Source: Alkalihalobacterium chitinilyticum
Lineage (GTDB): Bacteria; Bacillota; Bacilli; Bacillales; Bacillaceae_F
DNA: 64,000 nucleotides
Assembly (NCBI RefSeq): GCF_029028005.1
Contig: NZ_JAOTPO010000001.1
Span: forward strand, 434,001-498,000
Direction of reading: 5' to 3'
Position numbers and translations under genes: made by a program. Under the pieces are notes generated by a model that did not search any database, was not told where the DNA came from, and saw only the letters and a program-made list of their open reading frames with translations. Shown here piece by piece: positions 54,046 through 63,175 of the stretch. Every line of letters begins with the position of its first letter. Position 1 is the stretch's first letter.

Positions 54046-54678
54046 TCATTGCTCCCCTCCTTCCCAGGCTAAAGAAATTTTATCTTTAGGAATTTGCCAC
54101 TCATCTGCTAAAAATGTTTGTATAGGGACTGTATCCAATGCTGTCTCTTCTTCAGAAGGCAGTTCTTTTCGTGTGTCGATATTTACCACGGAAACTGCTT
54201 GAACGAGTTCACCTTCATTTTCCTCTTCTGCCACTCTTTTAAGATGCACCGTTACTTTTACAATGGCATCCTCATCTGTAGTATCAAAGGCAAATTCATC
54301 GAGGGTAATTTGAACACTATCAACTTCTACATCAAACTTTGCCACCAACTCCTCTTCTACTTGTCTCTTCATTGGGACAGCCATCTGTTCTGATATATAT
54401 GCACGTTGTCCTCTTTCTATTTCTATTTTCTTTTTTTCTATTGAATTTTCTAAAGATTTTTCTGAAATGTGTTCGTTATTTGAAAAATTTGGAAGTATAT
54501 CGTTGATATCTTTAGAAAAAATGGAAAGCAATGGATTAAGAATAATAACTAGCAGCAGCAGACCAACAACCATCTTGACATAGCGTTGCATACTAGAATT
54601 CGGTAATAGGAGCTCCAAGATCGTCGCTAGTAAAATAAAAATAATAATATTCGTTAGCCAATCTGTTAAAAAGCTCAT
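54046..54678 (-). CDS. spoIIIAF: Stage III sporulation protein AF
   Basis: 210 residues. Two N-terminal membrane helices (LTNIIIFILLATILELLLP and MVVGLLLLVIILNPLLSIF) precede a soluble ring-like domain. Part of the SpoIIIA-SpoIIQ channel in the mother-cell membrane around the forespore. Confidence 0.94.
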   Translation of the reverse strand: MSFLTDWLTNIIIFILLATILELLLPNSSMQRYVKMVVGLLLLVIILNPLLSIFSKDINDILPNFSNNEHISEKSLENSIEKKKIEIERGQRAYISEQMAVPMKRQVEEELVAKFDVEVDSVQITLDEFAFDTTDEDAIVKVTVHLKRVAEEENEGELVQAVSVVNIDTRKELPSEEETALDTVPIQTFLADEWQIPKDKISLAWEGGEQ

Positions 54679-54690
54679 TTTTCACACTCC

Positions 54691-55860
54691 TTACCGCATC
54701 ATTAATGAGACATTTCCGGCTGCAATGATAATTGTTAGAGCTAAGAAGAACATTAAGCATACTGTCGCTAAAGCTGCGAATATGAAAATAACTGACTTAC
54801 CAATGATCGATAAACAATCAATAATTGGACCGCCCCCAAGCGGTTGAAGAACTGCAGCTGCAACTGTATAAATAATGGCAAGTGACAATACTTTGATCGC
54901 TGGAAATGCGCAAAGCATGAGAAGTATCGCTAGACCAGCTAGTCCAACCGTATTTTTCAACAGGACACTAGCACCCATTACAGTATCAGCGGCATCTGTA
55001 AACATCCTGCCGACAACTGGAACAAAATTTCCTGCAATAAACTTTGCTGTCCTTACTGTTATTCCATCGGCTACAGCTGACGTTGCACCTTGGACAGATA
55101 TGACACCTAAGAAAACCGTTAAAAATACTCCTAAAATACCAATACTGATATTACGTAAAAAGTTTGCTAACTTCGTAACTTTGTAGTGGTCACTGAGCGT
55201 ACTTACAATACTTAGTAACGCAGAAAGGAACAACAACGGCATGACCACATGTTGGATAAGCAGCCCACTCGTATTTACGAGAAAAACGATTAATGGATGA
55301 AACAATGCTACAGATGTGATACTTCCAACAGCTGCCATAAGGGCTAAAAGTAATGGTAATAAGGCGATCATAAAGTGGATCATATTATTTATTGCATCAG
55401 ATGCATACGTGATCGCAACATGAAAACTATTTAGGGCTATGACAATTAAGACCATATAAGTAATTGCATAAGCCACTTTACTGATCGTATGTTGCTCAAA
55501 AGCATTTTGTAAGGATTGTAAAACCATTGCAAAAATGGTTAATAGTATAAGTGAGCCAAGAAGCTTTCCATTGACTAATAATTCATGAAGAAAAAATTTT
55601 ATAAGTCCACCAAACCACTCTTTAATAGAAAACTCTTTCTCACCTTTTACAAATTCCATAAATGTGCCTTTTTGACTTTCTGGAAGAAAGCCCCCATATT
55701 CTGTTGCAATCTTGTCCCAAAATTCTCTAACTTCATCTACCCCTAATTTATCTAATTGTTCTTCTACAAAAGTGTGTTCATCCATCGATGGAGTCTCGGC
55801 TGATACTTGAATTGGTATAAAGAATAATAAAGCGAAAAAACATACGGTTAAGATGCGCAT
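54691..55860 (-). CDS. spoIIIAE: Stage III sporulation protein AE
   Basis: 389 residues. A signal peptide (LTVCFFALLFFIPIQVSA) is followed by a soluble segment (to about residue 90) and seven or so transmembrane helices. Family marks: VAGNFVPVVGRMFTDAADTVMGAS-like segment and AVLQPLGGGPI. Proposed membrane core of the mother-cell transport complex. Confidence 0.95.
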   Translation of the reverse strand: MRILTVCFFALLFFIPIQVSAETPSMDEHTFVEEQLDKLGVDEVREFWDKIATEYGGFLPESQKGTFMEFVKGEKEFSIKEWFGGLIKFFLHELLVNGKLLGSLILLTIFAMVLQSLQNAFEQHTISKVAYAITYMVLIVIALNSFHVAITYASDAINNMIHFMIALLPLLLALMAAVGSITSVALFHPLIVFLVNTSGLLIQHVVMPLLFLSALLSIVSTLSDHYKVTKLANFLRNISIGILGVFLTVFLGVISVQGATSAVADGITVRTAKFIAGNFVPVVGRMFTDAADTVMGASVLLKNTVGLAGLAILLMLCAFPAIKVLSLAIIYTVAAAVLQPLGGGPIIDCLSIIGKSVIFIFAALATVCLMFFLALTIIIAAGNVSLMMR

Positions 55861-55908
55861 CTCTTCACCCCCTCTATAATTAATCAGGAGATGCTTGTAC
55901 CACTCAAT

Positions 55909-56307
55909 TTAGCCCGGAATTAATGAAATAATCATCTCGATAATAGAAGTTAAGATTGGAATAGCCATTACTAGAATTAAGATTTTTCCTGCTAACTCAA
56001 TCTTGGAAGCGATTGCTGCTTGTCCAGCATCTTTTGCAATTTGTGCTCCAAATTCTGCAATATAGGCAATGCCGATAATTTTTAAAATGGTTTGTACATA
56101 GATCATATTTATATTGGCACTTTTAGCAATATCTTCGAGCATCGTAACCACTTTAACAATTTCATCTATGATAAATAAGAAAATCAAAATCCCGACAAAT
56201 ACGGTTAAAAGAAAAGCAAAGATCGGCTTTTGTTCTTTTACAACAAGAGCAAGGAAGGTGGTGATCAGCCCTAGTCCAACAATTTGAATGATTTCAATGG
56301 TCACCAC
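55909..56307 (-). CDS. spoIIIAD: Stage III sporulation protein AD
   Basis: 132 residues, three to four hydrophobic helices, with TILKIIGIAYIAEFGAQIAKDAGQAAIASKIELAGKI, which is conserved in the family. It lies 3 nt after spoIIIAC. Confidence 0.95.
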   Translation of the reverse strand: MVTIEIIQIVGLGLITTFLALVVKEQKPIFAFLLTVFVGILIFLFIIDEIVKVVTMLEDIAKSANINMIYVQTILKIIGIAYIAEFGAQIAKDAGQAAIASKIELAGKILILVMAIPILTSIIEMIISLIPG

Positions 56308-56310
56308 CCC

Positions 56311-56517
56311 CTAACCTTGAAATAAGAATACACCTTTTATTTTTTGGAATAAGTCATCAACGATTGATGCCACCATATAAAGAACTACAACAAAACCGAT
56401 GAGTGTTACCCATTGTGCCCAATCGTCTTTTCCCATTTGTTTTAGAACGGTATGAATCATGGCAACAACGATCCCTATTCCTGCGATTTGAAAAATGGTA
56501 TTTACATCATATGCCAC
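56311..56517 (-). CDS. spoIIIAC: Stage III sporulation protein AC
   Basis: 68 residues, two membrane helices; VNTIFQIAGIGIVVAMIHTVLKQMGKDDWA is the conserved core. It is related to SpoIIIAD. Confidence 0.95.
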   Translation of the reverse strand: MAYDVNTIFQIAGIGIVVAMIHTVLKQMGKDDWAQWVTLIGFVVVLYMVASIVDDLFQKIKGVFLFQG

Positions 56518-56557
56518 CGTTAAACCCTCCCTTATTCCTCAGGATGCAAATAAATGC

Positions 56558-57070
56558 TTATAACATTAATACAATAATGAGTAAACCTGTTAGAAAACCT
56601 AAACTTTTAATCATTTTTTCGTAGCGGTTTTGCCGATCTTTCGCTTCGCTTTCTTCACGCTCAAGATGATTGATCGTAAGTAATATTTGTTTCTGTTGGT
56701 TCGTTCGATCATGTTGCCCTAGTGTTGTACCAAATTGTTGCATAATTTCATATTCTGCATCGCAAAGTGCGGTAAGCTGCCATGTTTCTTTCAAGCTTTC
56801 TTCCCATGCAACTGGTACACTTTCTTCCTGATCCTTCAGCCTTTGAGCAAATCTCGAAAAGAAATAGGACACTGGCTTGGGCATTTGCTTAGCTAAGTTA
56901 TGACAAGCTTCCGCTAATGGTGTCATTCCATACATAATTTCAGCTTCTAAGGATTGAAGGGCAATTTTTAATTGTCTAAGTTGGCGTGGACGTTCGCTTA
57001 ACCTTCTTGCAATTTCAAAACCGACCCAAGTTGTAGCAATTAAAATGATGATTGCACCTATAAGCTTCAA
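56558..57070 (-). CDS. spoIIIAB: Stage III sporulation protein AB
   Basis: 170 residues. An N-terminal membrane helix, cytoplasmic four-helix domain (RPRQLRQLKIALQSLEAEIMYGMTPLAEA is characteristic) and a C-terminal membrane helix (GFLTGLLIIVLML). It resembles GspF-like platform proteins and partners the SpoIIIAA ATPase. Overlaps spoIIIAA by 4 nt. Confidence 0.94.
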   Translation of the reverse strand: MKLIGAIIILIATTWVGFEIARRLSERPRQLRQLKIALQSLEAEIMYGMTPLAEACHNLAKQMPKPVSYFFSRFAQRLKDQEESVPVAWEESLKETWQLTALCDAEYEIMQQFGTTLGQHDRTNQQKQILLTINHLEREESEAKDRQNRYEKMIKSLGFLTGLLIIVLML

Positions 57071-57996
57071 ATGGCGCTCACCACATCTTTCCGAAGCTGA
57101 TTACGAATTCTCCGAATGGCGCCAGCAGAATTCCTTCTCGTAAGTTCAATACATCGATTAAACACATTAGCTTTCATTAAACCAGAAATAGTCGGACGGT
57201 GATCTAATTCTTCCATATCAAAACCATGCACTGTTGTAATAATTTTTACGCCAGCATGGATTGCTTCCATGATTGCTACGGCATCTTCCTGTCGACCTAT
57301 TTCATCTACAATTAACACATCGGGACTCATCGAACGGATCATCATCATCATCCCTTCCGCTTTAGGACAACCATCTAGCACATCAATTCGATGCCCCAAA
57401 TTATGTTGCGGTACACCTCGCACACTAGCTGCTATTTCAGAGCGTTCATCAACAATACCTACTTTACTAGGCGGTATATTTAGCTCGGGCACTCCACTAC
57501 TGACAATCCGGGCAATATCTCTTAATAACGTTGTTTTCCCAGTCTGTGGTGCTCCGACAATCAATGTATTTTGCCACCCTTTTTGATAAATGTGCGGAAC
57601 TACCTTGTCTGCAACACCTATCTTTTGTCTTGCGATCCTAATGTTGTATGAGCTAATATCTCTTAAAGCTTTCACTTGCCCTTGTTCAATAATCACCTTT
57701 CCAGCTAAACCAACTCGATGTCCTCCGCGGATCGTAATAAATCCACGTTTCAACTCCTCTTCAAAAGCATATAAGGAATATTGACTAAGTTGATTTAATA
57801 GCTGTTGACCGTCTTCTGGCCTAACCTTATACATTTGACTTCGAACTTCTGGATAGAAGGGTTTTCCACGAGCGATGACCTCTAGTGGCCGATTTACACG
57901 GATACGAATTTCTTCTAACTCTTTCTTTATTGAGTCTGGACACTGAGTAATAAGCCTGGCGATGGGCTCTGGCAAAACTTCTAGGACTTCTTTCAT
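57067..57996 (-). CDS. spoIIIAA: Stage III sporulation protein AA (secretion ATPase)
   Basis: A 309-residue AAA+/type IV secretion-like ATPase. Walker A GAPQTGKTTLLRDIAR lies near residues 143-158, and Walker B PDVLIVDEIGRQEDAVAIMEA near 209-229. An N-terminal domain (IRIRVNRPLEVI) is present. It powers the SpoIIIA channel. First gene of the eight-gene operon, with a sigma-E promoter upstream. Confidence 0.96.
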   Translation of the reverse strand: MKEVLEVLPEPIARLITQCPDSIKKELEEIRIRVNRPLEVIARGKPFYPEVRSQMYKVRPEDGQQLLNQLSQYSLYAFEEELKRGFITIRGGHRVGLAGKVIIEQGQVKALRDISSYNIRIARQKIGVADKVVPHIYQKGWQNTLIVGAPQTGKTTLLRDIARIVSSGVPELNIPPSKVGIVDERSEIAASVRGVPQHNLGHRIDVLDGCPKAEGMMMMIRSMSPDVLIVDEIGRQEDAVAIMEAIHAGVKIITTVHGFDMEELDHRPTISGLMKANVFNRCIELTRRNSAGAIRRIRNQLRKDVVSAI

Positions 57997-58036
57997 ATTT
58001 CTCTCTCCTTCATCCTCAAAAAGCTAGTCTCAACCA

Positions 58037-58064
58037 AATGTATGCACAAACAGCTTGTTTATTC
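58037..58064 (-). promoter_or_regulatory. Sigma-E promoter of the spoIIIA operon
   Basis: CATACATT (58037-58044) is a perfect sigma-E -10. GAATAAA (58058-58064) lies 13 nt upstream as -35. Mother-cell expression of spoIIIA agrees. Confidence 0.8.
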
Positions 58065-58065
58065 C

Positions 58066-58347
58066 TTATCTTTTAATACCAATAAGAATTAATGTTACTC
58101 CTAGGCCAATGAGTATGAGCTTACTTGCTGACAGTTTGTCTGCTAATCCTATGAGCCCTATTGTCATCGTAGTAATTAGAACAAGTGGCCCAACAATCGC
58201 TAATATCGCGTTGATAGCTACAGCTTTTTCAATACTGTTGAACTTAAGCATAAGCCCCGCCGCAGACAGCTCGATCAATCCTGAAATAACTCGCAATAAA
58301 ACCATTCCTAGTAGCGCTGTTTCAATTCCTGTAAAGAAGCCTTTCAT
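58066..58347 (-). CDS. yqhV: YqhV, DUF2619 membrane protein
   Basis: 93 residues with three hydrophobic helices and the family-like ETALLGMVLLRVISGLIELSAAGLMLK. ATG 58347 has GAGGTG 6 nt upstream; the in-frame ATG at 58356 is too close. Upstream of spoIIIAA as in B. subtilis. Function unknown; sporulation expression is reported for relatives. Confidence 0.85.
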   Translation of the reverse strand: MKGFFTGIETALLGMVLLRVISGLIELSAAGLMLKFNSIEKAVAINAILAIVGPLVLITTMTIGLIGLADKLSASKLILIGLGVTLILIGIKR

Positions 58348-58434
58348 CTCATTCACCTCTAAGCGAAACTCTCTTTGTACAACCTATGTTGCAAGTGATC
58401 CGTTCAGAACAGCTTGTTTGAAATATAAAGAAAA

Positions 58435-58452
58435 CTCGCCGTTGGCGAGTCT
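58435..58452 (-). terminator. Hairpin upstream of yqhV
   Basis: ACTCGCC / GGCGAGT with a 3-nt loop, followed on the minus strand by TTTCTTTA; a weak third terminator between efp and yqhV. Confidence 0.5.
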
Positions 58453-58525
58453 TAGAGGCAAAGACAGAGGCGTAGTTGCCCTTATACTTGGTACTTAAAA
58501 ATTTTTACCCTCGTCGAGAACGTGT

Positions 58526-58562
58526 AAAAAAAGAAGCCGGAAACATTGTTCAGCTTCTTTCA
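58526..58562 (-). terminator. Second terminator downstream of efp
   Basis: AAAGAAGCTGAACA / TTTCCGGCTTCTTT-type stem, then seven T on the minus strand. Confidence 0.75.
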
Positions 58563-58589
58563 ATTTCGTATGGTTTCAGTTTTGGCAGT

Positions 58590-58624
58590 AAAAAAAGCTT
58601 GATGCAAATGCATCAAGCTTAAAA
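58590..58624 (-). terminator. Terminator of efp
   Basis: AAGCTTGATGCA / TGCATCAAGCTT perfect stem, short loop and T run on the minus strand directly after the efp stop. Confidence 0.92.
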
Positions 58625-58625
58625 A

Positions 58626-59183
58626 TTAGGCACGCGATACGTAATCACCGTTACGAGTATCGATAATTAAAACATCACCTTGGTTAATAAAGAATGGTAC
58701 TTGTACTGTTAACCCCGTTTCAAGAGTTGCAGGCTTTGTACCTCCACTTGCTGTATCACCTTTAATTCCTGGTTCTGTTTCTGTAACTTCTAGTTCAACT
58801 GTATTTGGAACTTCTACTCCTAAAATTTCAGTTTGGTAAGTCATGATATGAACTTCCATATTTTCCTTTAGGAATTTTAATTCACGTTCAATTTGCGAAG
58901 CCGACAGCTCAATTTGATCATACGACTCGTTATCCATAAATGTGTGTGTATCACCACTTGCATATAAGTATTGCATTTTGCGGTTTTCAATATGTGCTTT
59001 AGCCACTTTTTCTCCAGCACGGAATGTTTTTTCTTGGATCCCGCCTGTACGAATGTTACGTAATTTCGTACGAACAAACGCAGCACCTTTACCTGGCTTT
59101 ACATGCTGGAATTCAAGCACTTGCCAAATTCCGTTATCTACTTCAATCGTTAATCCAGTTCTTAAATCATTTACAGAAATCAT
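58626..59183 (-). CDS. efp: Elongation factor P
   Basis: 185 residues, three beta-barrel domains. [17 protein letters not shown] carries Lys32, the residue modified in Bacillus EF-P. The C-terminal signature ([23 protein letters not shown]) is intact. It rescues ribosomes stalled at polyproline. Confidence 0.97.
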   Translation of the reverse strand: MISVNDLRTGLTIEVDNGIWQVLEFQHVKPGKGAAFVRTKLRNIRTGGIQEKTFRAGEKVAKAHIENRKMQYLYASGDTHTFMDNESYDQIELSASQIERELKFLKENMEVHIMTYQTEILGVEVPNTVELEVTETEPGIKGDTASGGTKPATLETGLTVQVPFFINQGDVLIIDTRNGDYVSRA

Positions 59184-59259
59184 CTTTTATCCTCCATCGT
59201 TCAATCAATTGTTAGTTCACTATAAAAATATACCATACATAATCCACAGGGTGCATAAT

Positions 59260-60327
59260 TTATTCGCCGACGAAAAGAAGTTCCTTAGTCGATTTTGTAA
59301 AAGAACGATTTCCATCTTCAGTAATGAGAGTATCATCCTCAATACGGGTACCGCCTACACCAGAAATATAAATTCCTGGTTCAACCGTCACAATCATACC
59401 CGGCTCCAAAACCGTATCTGATTTCGTTGATAATGATGGTCCTTCGTGAACTTCCATTCCTAGACCGTGTCCAGTTGAATGACCAAAATACTCGCCATAC
59501 CCTTGCTCGGTAATATAATCACGAGTTAAAGCGTCAGCTTGTTTTCCAGTCAGACCTGGCTTAATCCCGTCCATTCCTCTTTTTTGCGCTTCTAAAACTG
59601 TATCATAGATCTTTCTTAACTCATCACTTATTTGACCAACTGCAAGTGTACGAGTAATATCTGAGCAGTATCCTTGATAATAGGCACCAAAATCAAGTGT
59701 AACTAACTCTCCTTTTTCAATGACCTTATCACTGGCCACACCGTGAGGAAGAGCCGAACGTAATCCTGATGCTACAATAATATCAAATGATGATGACGCT
59801 GCGCCTTGTTTTCTCATGAAAAACTCCAGTTCATTGGCAACATCAAGTTCTGTTATACCTGGTCTTATGTATTTCGTAATATGATCAAAAGCCGCATCAG
59901 CTATTTCTGCTGCTGCCGTAATTATTTTGAGTTCATGCTCATCTTTTATTAGTCGAAGCTTTTCCACAACGCCACTTACAGGAATAAGTTCTCCTTGTAC
60001 TTGTTTTTTATAGATTTCAAACGTTTGATACGTCGTATGATCACTCTCAAAACCTAACTGACCAATCCCCATATTTTTGGCTTGCTTAGCTACTTCTTCA
60101 AAAATAGGTCCCGTATGTTGTACAACCTCAAAACCAGTCGCTTGGGCTTGAGCTTGTTCCACATAACGAAAATCTGTAATAAATTTAGCTTCTTTTTCTG
60201 AAACAAGTGCTACTCCAGCTGTACCTGTAAAATTCGTCATATACCGACGATTATAAGGACTTGCGATCAATAATCCATCAATACCTTGCTCTTTAAATGT
60301 TGCACGTAAATTCTGTAAACGTTCCAC
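59260..60327 (-). CDS. papA: Xaa-Pro aminopeptidase, M24B family
   Basis: A 355-residue pita-bread metallopeptidase. Creatinase-like N-domain (RLQNLRATFKEQGIDGLLIASPYNRRYMTNFTG). Metal ligands are LDFGAYY...DITR, GHSTGHGLGMEVHE and VTVEPGIYI. Cleaves N-terminal residues before proline. Adjacent to aroQ and efp as yqhT in B. subtilis. Confidence 0.93.
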   Translation of the reverse strand: MERLQNLRATFKEQGIDGLLIASPYNRRYMTNFTGTAGVALVSEKEAKFITDFRYVEQAQAQATGFEVVQHTGPIFEEVAKQAKNMGIGQLGFESDHTTYQTFEIYKKQVQGELIPVSGVVEKLRLIKDEHELKIITAAAEIADAAFDHITKYIRPGITELDVANELEFFMRKQGAASSSFDIIVASGLRSALPHGVASDKVIEKGELVTLDFGAYYQGYCSDITRTLAVGQISDELRKIYDTVLEAQKRGMDGIKPGLTGKQADALTRDYITEQGYGEYFGHSTGHGLGMEVHEGPSLSTKSDTVLEPGMIVTVEPGIYISGVGGTRIEDDTLITEDGNRSFTKSTKELLFVGE

Positions 60328-60765
60328 TTAACTTCCCCCTTTAATAATTGCTTGAATTGCAAGTTCATAACCAGTAAAACCTAACCCAACAATTTGCCCT
60401 CGCGTAACAGGTGAAATGACCGAGGTATGTCGAAAAGTTTCTCTGGCATGCACATTTGAAATATGTACCTCAATAACAGGTACTGAAATACTAGCTACTG
60501 CGTCTCTAATGGCATAACTATAGTGAGTAAACGCCCCAGGGTTGACAACAATTCCAGCACAGCCAGTTTCTTGGGCTTCGTGAATCCAATCAATAATTTG
60601 ACCTTCAAAATTGGATTGCTTACATACCACTTCATAACCTAGACCTTTACCATATTCTACAAGTCTACTCTCTAAGTCTGCTAGTGTTTCATGACCATAA
60701 ATATCAGGCTCTCGCATTCCAAGTCGATTAAGATTCGGTCCATTAATTACAAGAATCGAGTTCAT
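60328..60765 (-). CDS. aroQ: Type II 3-dehydroquinate dehydratase
   Basis: 145 residues. VINGPNLNRLGMREPDIYG holds the catalytic region, with NPGAFTHYSYAIRDAV and EVHISNVHARETFRHTS as substrate-site motifs. Shikimate pathway step 3. It abuts papA with no gap, so the two are coupled. Confidence 0.96.
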   Translation of the reverse strand: MNSILVINGPNLNRLGMREPDIYGHETLADLESRLVEYGKGLGYEVVCKQSNFEGQIIDWIHEAQETGCAGIVVNPGAFTHYSYAIRDAVASISVPVIEVHISNVHARETFRHTSVISPVTRGQIVGLGFTGYELAIQAIIKGGS

Positions 60766-60996
60766 TGATTCTTTCTCCTCTTTTTAAAATAGCTCTTTAA
60801 AGTAGATAAATGATGATCATTGATTTGGGCCCTTGTATAAAATAAATACTACGCACCGATCAATTTTCTAATCAGTTAATGAGCCCAAACCGCCAATGAC
60901 TACACTTTAGAAATTACTCTAACAAAGCCTAAATACTTTTCTTTATGGTTTATTCTACCATAGTTTTTTCTTCTTTTGCCAATGAACGCGTTACCA

Positions 60997-61491
60997 TTAT
61001 GATGATTGTACTCTTTTCAATTCTTGATATTCAAAGGAAATTGAGTATCCAATAAACACACCATATAGCAAATACAAACATAAAGTAGTTATTATAGTGT
61101 TAAAATCTAGGTTTGCCACACTTTTAAGTCCAGGGAAAATTGGATTTAATAAGTAAAACACAATTAACCACAAAATAATTCCATATACAGCTCCGGCCCA
61201 CATATTATTAACCTTTTGAAGTAACAGCTTATAAATGAATGCAACAAGAATTGATAACAATCCGATGACAATAATCCCAACGATTTGTCCCATGTAACCA
61301 TTCTTCCAATCGCCTAAAGCCCACGGCATTAATACAAGAGCAGGACCAATTCGCGCAAAATTAAAAAAGAAGGCAATATAACCGATCGTACTCCATAATA
61401 CCCCCCCGACGACCCCAATGGTTGCAATTTTGGCATTATATGACATCGGGTCATCTTTTTGGTTTTGTTCTAATGATTGTTGATTTTCCAA
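60997..61491 (-). CDS. yqhR: YqhR membrane protein
   Basis: 164 residues with four to five hydrophobic helices and a hydrophilic Gln/Asn-rich N-terminus. Segments such as NFARIGPALVLMPWALGDWKNGYMGQIVGI and VNNMWAGAVYGIILWLIVFYLLNPIFPGLK match the conserved YqhR group. Its position beside aroQ agrees with B. subtilis. Function unknown. Confidence 0.85.
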   Translation of the reverse strand: MENQQSLEQNQKDDPMSYNAKIATIGVVGGVLWSTIGYIAFFFNFARIGPALVLMPWALGDWKNGYMGQIVGIIVIGLLSILVAFIYKLLLQKVNNMWAGAVYGIILWLIVFYLLNPIFPGLKSVANLDFNTIITTLCLYLLYGVFIGYSISFEYQELKRVQSS

Positions 61492-61841
61492 TGTTCAACA
61501 CCTCCAATTGTAGTATGTCCCATCTTTTTCTATAGTTTTCATTAAATTTCAATTCCATTCATTTGGTCGGATTATGGATAACTTTAGAAAATTTCTAGAA
61601 ATATGTGTAATTTAAAAAATAAAGGGGAAATCTATGAACAGGAAGATATCAATAGAGGAATTATGGACATTGTTGTAGAATATAAATTAAAAAATAATAA
61701 TTTATGTTTAGATTTGTTGACTTATGCAACTATGATAATGAGGCAAGCCGTCTCATACACATATATTGAAATACAGTGTTAATAAATTCTTTGTAAATTC
61801 TCTATAAAACAACTTTTGCTAATTCTTTGGAGGTGAGCCAA
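61492..61841. other. 350-bp intergenic region with a possible small ORF
   Basis: Divergent spacer between yqhR and yqhP. Apart from the weak small ORF listed separately and ribosome sites for the flanking genes, I see only AT-rich sequence and no clear promoter or structured element. Confidence 0.5.
61603..61782 (+). CDS. Possible 59-residue small protein
   Basis: An ATG-TAA frame of 59 codons reading MCNLKNKGEIYEQEDINRG... and ending MRQAVSYTYIEIQC. It lies upstream of yqhP. There is no clear ribosome site at the first ATG. Internal ATG 61663 has GAGGA only 3 nt away, and an overlapping frame starts with a better site (AAAGGGG) but encodes only 14 residues. It may be a gene remnant or non-coding. 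Confidence 0.25.
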   Translation: MCNLKNKGEIYEQEDINRGIMDIVVEYKLKNNNLCLDLLTYATMIMRQAVSYTYIEIQC

Positions 61842-62213
61842 ATGTCTCGTAAAATGTACAATCCGCTTGTTTTAATCCTTATTGGGTTAGCTGTGTTCGG
61901 CTTCTTTTATCGACTGATTACAGAGCCGCTGCAATTATTGACCCAATTCCTTATTTTTGGGGCGATAGCTGCTATCCTATTTTTCTTGTACAAACGCTTC
62001 CTTGCGAAGCAATTTGGAGTGGAAGGGACCTCTCACCGTCCGAAACAGCCGGTCAAAAATAAAATAAAGAAAACGACCAATGTCATCCCGCATCGTAAGA
62101 AGGCAGGACAAAAGAAAGCATCTAATCGTACGCTAAATAAACGAAGTTCAGCACCAACTTTAACAGTGATTGAAGGAAAAAAAGGAAAGAAAAAAAATCG
62201 TGCACTGTTTTAA
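61842..62213 (+). CDS. yqhP: YqhP-like (SA1362 family) protein
   Basis: 123 residues. Two N-terminal membrane helices (LVLILIGLAVFGFFYRLI and LLTQFLIFGAIAAILFFLY) followed by a long, strongly basic, disordered tail. ATG 61842 follows GGAGGTGAG; the in-frame upstream start is not supported. Neighbour of yqhR and yqhO in Bacillus, but the DUF1385 gene yqhQ is missing here. Function unknown. Confidence 0.8.
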   Translation: MSRKMYNPLVLILIGLAVFGFFYRLITEPLQLLTQFLIFGAIAAILFFLYKRFLAKQFGVEGTSHRPKQPVKNKIKKTTNVIPHRKKAGQKKASNRTLNKRSSAPTLTVIEGKKGKKKNRALF

Positions 62214-62236
62214 GTTGCGCGATTTTTTCTTTATCC
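62190..62236 (+). terminator. Terminator of yqhP
   Basis: AAAATCG...GC / GC...CGATTTTTT imperfect stem with a strong plus-strand T run; overlaps the yqhP stop. Confidence 0.65.
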
Positions 62237-62311
62237 ATGAAATAGGAAATATTTTCACATATAATAAGAGAGAGTCTTATATTTCTATTCGTTTATGAAA
62301 GGAGGTCAAAC

Positions 62312-63148
62312 ATGATTGAGTCTAACTTCCTCAACTGGTTACTATCGATAGAACATCCGATCCTTGATTTTTTCATGTCACTTTTCCAACTGATTTGCTA
62401 TGAATATATTTATTTCATATTCATTCCAATTATTTATTGGGCTATACACAAACAGACCGGATTTCAGCTTTTATCTTTATTTCTATTTTCCATGTATGTT
62501 AACAGCTTTATTAAAGATGTTTTTATGATTGAGCGACCAGAAGTTACACCACTTGATAACGGATATTCATTCCCGAGCGCTCATACACAAGCGGCGACTA
62601 CGTTTTGGGGTTATCTCATTCCTGCCGTAACTAAACAATGGTTTACTATTTTTGCTTGCTTAATGATTGCATTAGTTGCGTTTTCTCAGTTATATTCCGG
62701 AGCCCATTGGCCATTTGATGTCTTAGGGGCCATTATTATTGGAGCGTTTCTAGTTTATGCCAGCTATCGTTCATTAGACTGGACGGGTGGGATGCCTGAG
62801 CGAATTAAACTTTCACTTTGGGTCATTATTCCTGTTGCACTTTTTGTTCTCTCCCCGGATCAAGCTTTATTTAGTGGTGTATTACTTGGTGCTGGTATCG
62901 GCTATCATCTAGAACAAACTAAGAACCGGATGGATATTAAAGTTACTTTTATCAGGAGAGTTATCGCTATAATTATAGGTTTAATGGGGATTATTTCCCT
63001 TCAGACGATCGGACTGTATTTACCAGATCAAGTGGTTATTGAATTCATTTATGCAATTGGTATCGGATTATGGATTACTTATATTGCACCGATTTTATTT
63101 GTCAGTTTAAAAATTTATGGACAGCAAGGAAATAAAATCGGGGTGTAA
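62312..63148 (+). CDS. PAP2-family membrane phosphatase with altered motif 3
   Basis: 278 residues and about eight hydrophobic helices. Motif 1 KDVFMIERP (K68-x6-R75-P76) and motif 2 PSAH (88-91) fit PAP2 phosphatases acting on undecaprenyl-, phosphatidate- or sphingosine-phosphate type lipids. Motif 3 reads SQLYSGAHWPFD (125-136), so the usual Arg of SRxxxxxHxxxD is Gln126, while His132 and Asp136 remain. ATG follows GGAGG. It lies between yqhP and yqhO, unlike B. subtilis. Activity may be changed or rely on another residue. Confidence 0.85.
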   Translation: MIESNFLNWLLSIEHPILDFFMSLFQLICYEYIYFIFIPIIYWAIHKQTGFQLLSLFLFSMYVNSFIKDVFMIERPEVTPLDNGYSFPSAHTQAATTFWGYLIPAVTKQWFTIFACLMIALVAFSQLYSGAHWPFDVLGAIIIGAFLVYASYRSLDWTGGMPERIKLSLWVIIPVALFVLSPDQALFSGVLLGAGIGYHLEQTKNRMDIKVTFIRRVIAIIIGLMGIISLQTIGLYLPDQVVIEFIYAIGIGLWITYIAPILFVSLKIYGQQGNKIGV

Positions 63149-63175
63149 CTGTTGTTAGTACACCCACTTTTTTAA
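63138..63175. terminator. Bidirectional terminator between PAP2 gene and patatin gene
   Basis: GGGTGTA / TACACCC stem spanning both stop-codon regions, with ACTTTTTT on the plus side and a weak T-rich side on the minus strand. Confidence 0.75.

Noticed and set aside
60824-60888. TTTGGGC...GCCCAAA inverted repeat upstream of aroQ as a riboswitch or T-box
   Set aside because: Short arms, a long AT-rich loop and no T-box or known riboswitch motifs; it also lies between aroQ and yqhR in a position that does not fit a leader with a terminator.
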